Notes under the pieces: model-generated
The model's database searches: none
What the model saw: only the letters and a program-made list of their open reading frames with translations
Told to the model about the DNA's origin: nothing
DNA from: Chryseobacterium shigense
Lineage (GTDB): Bacteria > Bacteroidota > Bacteroidia > Flavobacteriales > Weeksellaceae
Direction of reading: 5' to 3'
NCBI RefSeq assembly: GCF_014207845.1
Contig: NZ_JACHLC010000001.1
Span: forward strand, 1,054,001 to 1,118,000
DNA length: 64,000 bases
Part shown: piece after piece, positions 61,333-64,000 of the stretch
Layout of the letters: each line of letters starts with the position of its first letter
Position numbering within the stretch: position 1 is the stretch's first letter
Position numbers and translations under genes: made by a program

Positions 61333-62082
61333 CTACCAGCTGTTCAGCCCGTTTTCCATAGCTTTGGCATAATGTTCTTCATCAAAAGAGTAGAGGTCCG
61401 GAGCTTTGTGAGCGCCACCACGTCTCTGTTCATCAAGTTTTTTCAAAATTCCCAGGTTCTTTATTTTCCTGTAAAAATTCCCCCGGTTGAGCTCTTTTCC
61501 TAAAATAGCTTCATATAATTTCTGCAGTTCCGGAAGGGTAAATTTCTCAGGCAGCAGATTTTTCCCGATAGGTTTTGTAGATATTTTCTGTCTCAGGGTA
61601 AACAGGGCCTTTTGAATGATTTCATAATGGTCCATCCCAAATTCTATTTCCGGCAGTCTGCTGAGAAATACCCATTCACATGTCTCACTGAACTCATCAG
61701 GGATAAGACGAAATCCTGAAGGACTGTATAACGCATAATATCCCACCGTAACAAATCGCTGTTTCTGAAAAAGTGTTTCATCAAAATCTTCAAAATAAAA
61801 CTCACTTCTGTTTTTCCTTCCGAATACACCAAATTCTTCGAGATAAACATCGGTAACTCCGGATCTTTCCTTAAGGATTCTCTTTACGGCTTCATCCAGA
61901 TCTTCATCTTTTCCAACATAACCACCCGGAAGCAGCCATTGTTTTCTGTAATTGGTTTTAATAAGCAAAACTTTAAGCTCGTTATGCTCAAACCCGAAAA
62001 TAACCGGATCGGCTGAAATGTGAGGCAAAAAAATCTCTTTGGCCTCCATCGACTGTTGTAAAAGCTGTTGTTTAAAATCCAT
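61333..62082 (-). CDS. NrtR-like regulator (Nudix plus winged helix)
   Basis: 249 residues: an N-terminal Nudix-type domain (about 20-150) and a C-terminal winged helix (about 165-240, FTLPELQKLYEAILGKELNRGNFYRKI). The Nudix box GGYVGKDEDLDEAVKRILKERSG lacks the REXXEE catalytic core, so it is probably a sensor, as in NrtR regulators that bind ADP-ribose-type ligands. Its divergent neighbour is an MFS transporter, not a classical NAD gene. Confidence 0.85.
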   Translation of the reverse strand: MDFKQQLLQQSMEAKEIFLPHISADPVIFGFEHNELKVLLIKTNYRKQWLLPGGYVGKDEDLDEAVKRILKERSGVTDVYLEEFGVFGRKNRSEFYFEDFDETLFQKQRFVTVGYYALYSPSGFRLIPDEFSETCEWVFLSRLPEIEFGMDHYEIIQKALFTLRQKISTKPIGKNLLPEKFTLPELQKLYEAILGKELNRGNFYRKIKNLGILKKLDEQRRGGAHKAPDLYSFDEEHYAKAMENGLNSW

Positions 62083-62438
62083 GGAATTAGTTTGAAATGT
62101 GTTTTATTACAAATTTGCTAAAAAAATTGAAACAAAAAGGATATTACCACAAAATATTGACCGCTGTTTTTGCGTTAAGGTAGAATATAAAATATATAGC
62201 TGGTTTTCTTCAAACCATTACCAACAAAAAAAGTATTTCCCTATTTTCCTGCCAATAAATTATTTTACAATTAAATGTCTGTAGTTGATTGAAAGAGCTC
62301 GTTTCCAAACGGTCTTTTTTTTTTAAAATTGATTACCTTTGACAGTTCTGAGAAGCATATTTATTTTGACTTTTTAAGCCATTTATAACTCTCTCTACAC
62401 TCATTCTAACATAAGCTAAATAAAACTCCGATTATATC
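62083..62438. promoter_or_regulatory. Divergent region of NrtR-like and MFS genes
   Basis: TACCTTTG (62334-62341) is the likely -7 box for the MFS gene. Just upstream is an imperfect hairpin with CGTTT/AAACG core and T9 (about 62290-62324), which looks like a plus-strand terminator although no plus-strand gene precedes it. Otherwise AT-rich with no gene. Confidence 0.5.
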
Positions 62439-63629
62439 ATGCAGGTAAGTTCACCCTCCGCCATTTCCCGTACTGTAATCTGGCTGATGGCTGTTATTTC
62501 AGGCCTTGTGGTTGCCAACAATTATTATAACCAGCCTCTGCTGGCCCTTATTTCTGATGATCTGCATGTTTCCGAAAGCGCGGCAAGCAAAATTTCCGTA
62601 CTTACCCAAATAGGTTACGCTTTAGGGCTTCTGCTGCTTGTCCCTCTTGGAGATAAATTTTTCCGGAAAAAATTAATTTTATTGGATTTGGTTCTTGTAT
62701 TCGGATCTTTGCTTTGGATGACCTTTGCCACTCAATTATGGATGCTTTATGCAGCAAGCCTTATGATAGGGGCAACTTCGGTAATTCCCCAGCTGTTTGT
62801 ACCTATTGCAGCAGAACTTTCTTCGGATAAAGAAAAATCATCCAACATTGGACTTGTAATGTCCGGACTTCTTCTGGGAATCCTTTTGTCCCGTTTCATT
62901 GGCGGTATTGTAGGAGAGGTCTGGGGCTGGAGAGCCATGTTCGGTATTGCTGCAGGATTAATGGTTTTTGTTTGGATTGCCGTATATAAAATGTTGCCCG
63001 AAATGCCTCCCAATTTTAAGGGAACGTACAGGGAATTGATGCGTTCCGTTGTTCATCTGGCTAAAACACAGCCGATACTGCAGCTGGCTTCATTCCGTGG
63101 AGCGATGGCATTCGGATCTATGTGTGCTTTATTTACCACTTTGGTCTTTCATATGGAGAAACCGCCCTTCAATGCGGGTTCTTCGGTTGTGGGAAGCTTC
63201 GGACTTGCCGGAGCGGTAGGAGCACTGGCAGCAGCTAAAGTGGGAAAACTTCAGAAATATCTTGATATCAACAGAATCATATTGTACTCCCTTTTTATTG
63301 TGATAGGAAGCTGGGCCTTTACGTATTTTGCCGGGGAAACTTACTGGGGATTGATTGTCGGGGTTATTTTGGTTGATCTTGGAGTACAATCCAGCCATAT
63401 CATGAACCAGACCAATTATTTTTTAATTAAATCCAATGCAGTGAACCGTCTGAATACGGTATATATGGTTTCGTATTTCATCGGCGGATCGCTTGGAACC
63501 TGGCTGGCTTCTATAGCCTGGCAGCAGGCACAGTGGGAAGGAGTCTGTTTTGTAGGAGCTTCTTTCGGGTTGTTTGCAATCATTGTGCATGTGCTGTTCT
63601 GTAATAAAGTGAATGGATCATCAAACTGA
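62439..63629 (+). CDS. MFS transporter
   Basis: 396 residues, twelve membrane segments. NNYYNQPLLALISDDLHVSESAAS and VPLGDKFFRKKLIL are typical of a small-molecule efflux subgroup. The N-terminal Asn-Tyr repeats are common to it. It is possibly controlled by the divergent NrtR-like regulator. Confidence 0.9.
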   Translation: MQVSSPSAISRTVIWLMAVISGLVVANNYYNQPLLALISDDLHVSESAASKISVLTQIGYALGLLLLVPLGDKFFRKKLILLDLVLVFGSLLWMTFATQLWMLYAASLMIGATSVIPQLFVPIAAELSSDKEKSSNIGLVMSGLLLGILLSRFIGGIVGEVWGWRAMFGIAAGLMVFVWIAVYKMLPEMPPNFKGTYRELMRSVVHLAKTQPILQLASFRGAMAFGSMCALFTTLVFHMEKPPFNAGSSVVGSFGLAGAVGALAAAKVGKLQKYLDINRIILYSLFIVIGSWAFTYFAGETYWGLIVGVILVDLGVQSSHIMNQTNYFLIKSNAVNRLNTVYMVSYFIGGSLGTWLASIAWQQAQWEGVCFVGASFGLFAIIVHVLFCNKVNGSSN

Positions 63630-63660
63630 TTTTAAAAAATTTTCTTTTGTTTAAATATAT

Positions 63661-63702
63661 TGTAACAAATCTTGTTACATTAAATAAAATACCCTAAATT
63701 TG
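63661..63702 (+). promoter_or_regulatory. Palindrome and promoter of the DsbA-family gene
   Basis: TGTAACAA-ATC-TTGTTACA (63661-63679, 8-bp arms) is followed by TAAATTTG (63695-63702). A candidate operator for a MarR/TetR-type factor. Confidence 0.6.
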
Positions 63703-63733
63703 TGCTATAAATAATTTCATCAAAAATTAAAAA

Positions 63734-64000
63734 ATGAAAATAGAAATATGGTCCGATGTTATGTGTCCATTTTGTTATATCGGAAAACACAATTTCGAGC
63801 AGGCTCTTGAAAAACTTCCATTTAAAAACGAAATAGAAGTAGAGTGGAAGAGTTTCCAGTTAGATCCAACCCTGGATACCTCAAAACCTCAGAATACAAT
63901 TGAATATTTCAAAGAAAAAAAGGGATTTCCGGCAGAACAGGCTTCACAGATGATTAATCAGGTTGCCCAGATGGGAAAAGGCGCAGGAATTGATTTCAAT
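63734..64000 (+). CDS. DsbA-family oxidoreductase (FrnE-like), N-terminal part
   Basis: The first 89 residues are in the window and the gene continues past the right edge. MKIEIWSDVMCPFCYIGKHNFEQAL has the CPFC dithiol motif of FrnE-like polyketide-type oxidoreductases. The SFQLDPTLD segment is also typical. No signal peptide, so cytoplasmic. Confidence 0.9.
   Translation, partial: MKIEIWSDVMCPFCYIGKHNFEQALEKLPFKNEIEVEWKSFQLDPTLDTSKPQNTIEYFKEKKGFPAEQASQMINQVAQMGKGAGIDFN

Overview
The window looks like chromosome of a flavobacterium close to Chryseobacterium or Elizabethkingia. It is AT-rich. Its promoters are of the Bacteroidetes TAnnTTTG type and Shine-Dalgarno sequences are mostly absent. 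Two secreted enzymes carry type IX secretion (T9SS) C-terminal sorting domains. Bacillithiol-type and ligase-associated (Lhr) gene sets are present. No rRNA, tRNA, CRISPR array, prophage or complete insertion sequence was seen.

Layout. 1-2154: end of the leucine operon (leuC, leuD, leuB). 2461-4299: minus-strand operon (MazG-like pyrophosphohydrolase, thioredoxin-fold protein, DUF4230, small charged protein). 4485-5627: lipoprotein with a TNT-like NAD glycohydrolase domain and a small unknown partner that could be its immunity protein. 6040-12921: secreted reprolysin-type protease, acyl-CoA dehydrogenase with DinB, and secreted endonuclease I. 13072-17083: SatD-like regulator, DUF3307 membrane protein, purC, a four-helix-bundle gene between inverted repeats, and purF. 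17172-22747: three paralogous outer-membrane barrels with sigma-54-like -24/-12 elements, around an SDR/MBL/AraC operon that starts with a gene remnant. 23025-31955: aroB, rluB, pncA, a DEAD helicase, a bacillithiol-linked operon, and a MocR regulator divergent from an EamA transporter.

32452-38405 looks like a stress island: a Crp/Fnr regulator, then two unknown small genes, katE, a CinA-like gene, a broken SDR, an intact SDR and DUF6766. 38402-45791: regulators and small redox genes, including a secreted flavodoxin-RidA fusion, a MocR/cupin/DapA-like divergon and a TetR-controlled small operon. 47888-53699: the complete ligase-associated DNA repair cluster. 53878-64000: TetR/DUF4442, SDR/GlcG/AraC, a CAT-like enzyme, a second Crp/Fnr paralogue, a LuxR-type HTH protein, MBL, an NrtR-like regulator, an MFS transporter and the start of a DsbA-family gene.

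The most notable signals are regulatory. (1) Three copies of TGATnnAGRTCATAAAA lie about 30 bp upstream of a TAnnTTTG box, beside two Crp/Fnr paralogues whose recognition helices are identical. (2) Twin operators overlap the promoter of the SatD-like gene. (3) A 26-bp perfect palindrome lies on the promoter of the operon next to a TetR gene. (4) -24/-12 elements precede the three barrel genes, with a terminator-bounded leader or small RNA between two of them. The TNT-like toxin with its candidate immunity gene is the best candidate for a little-described protein system.
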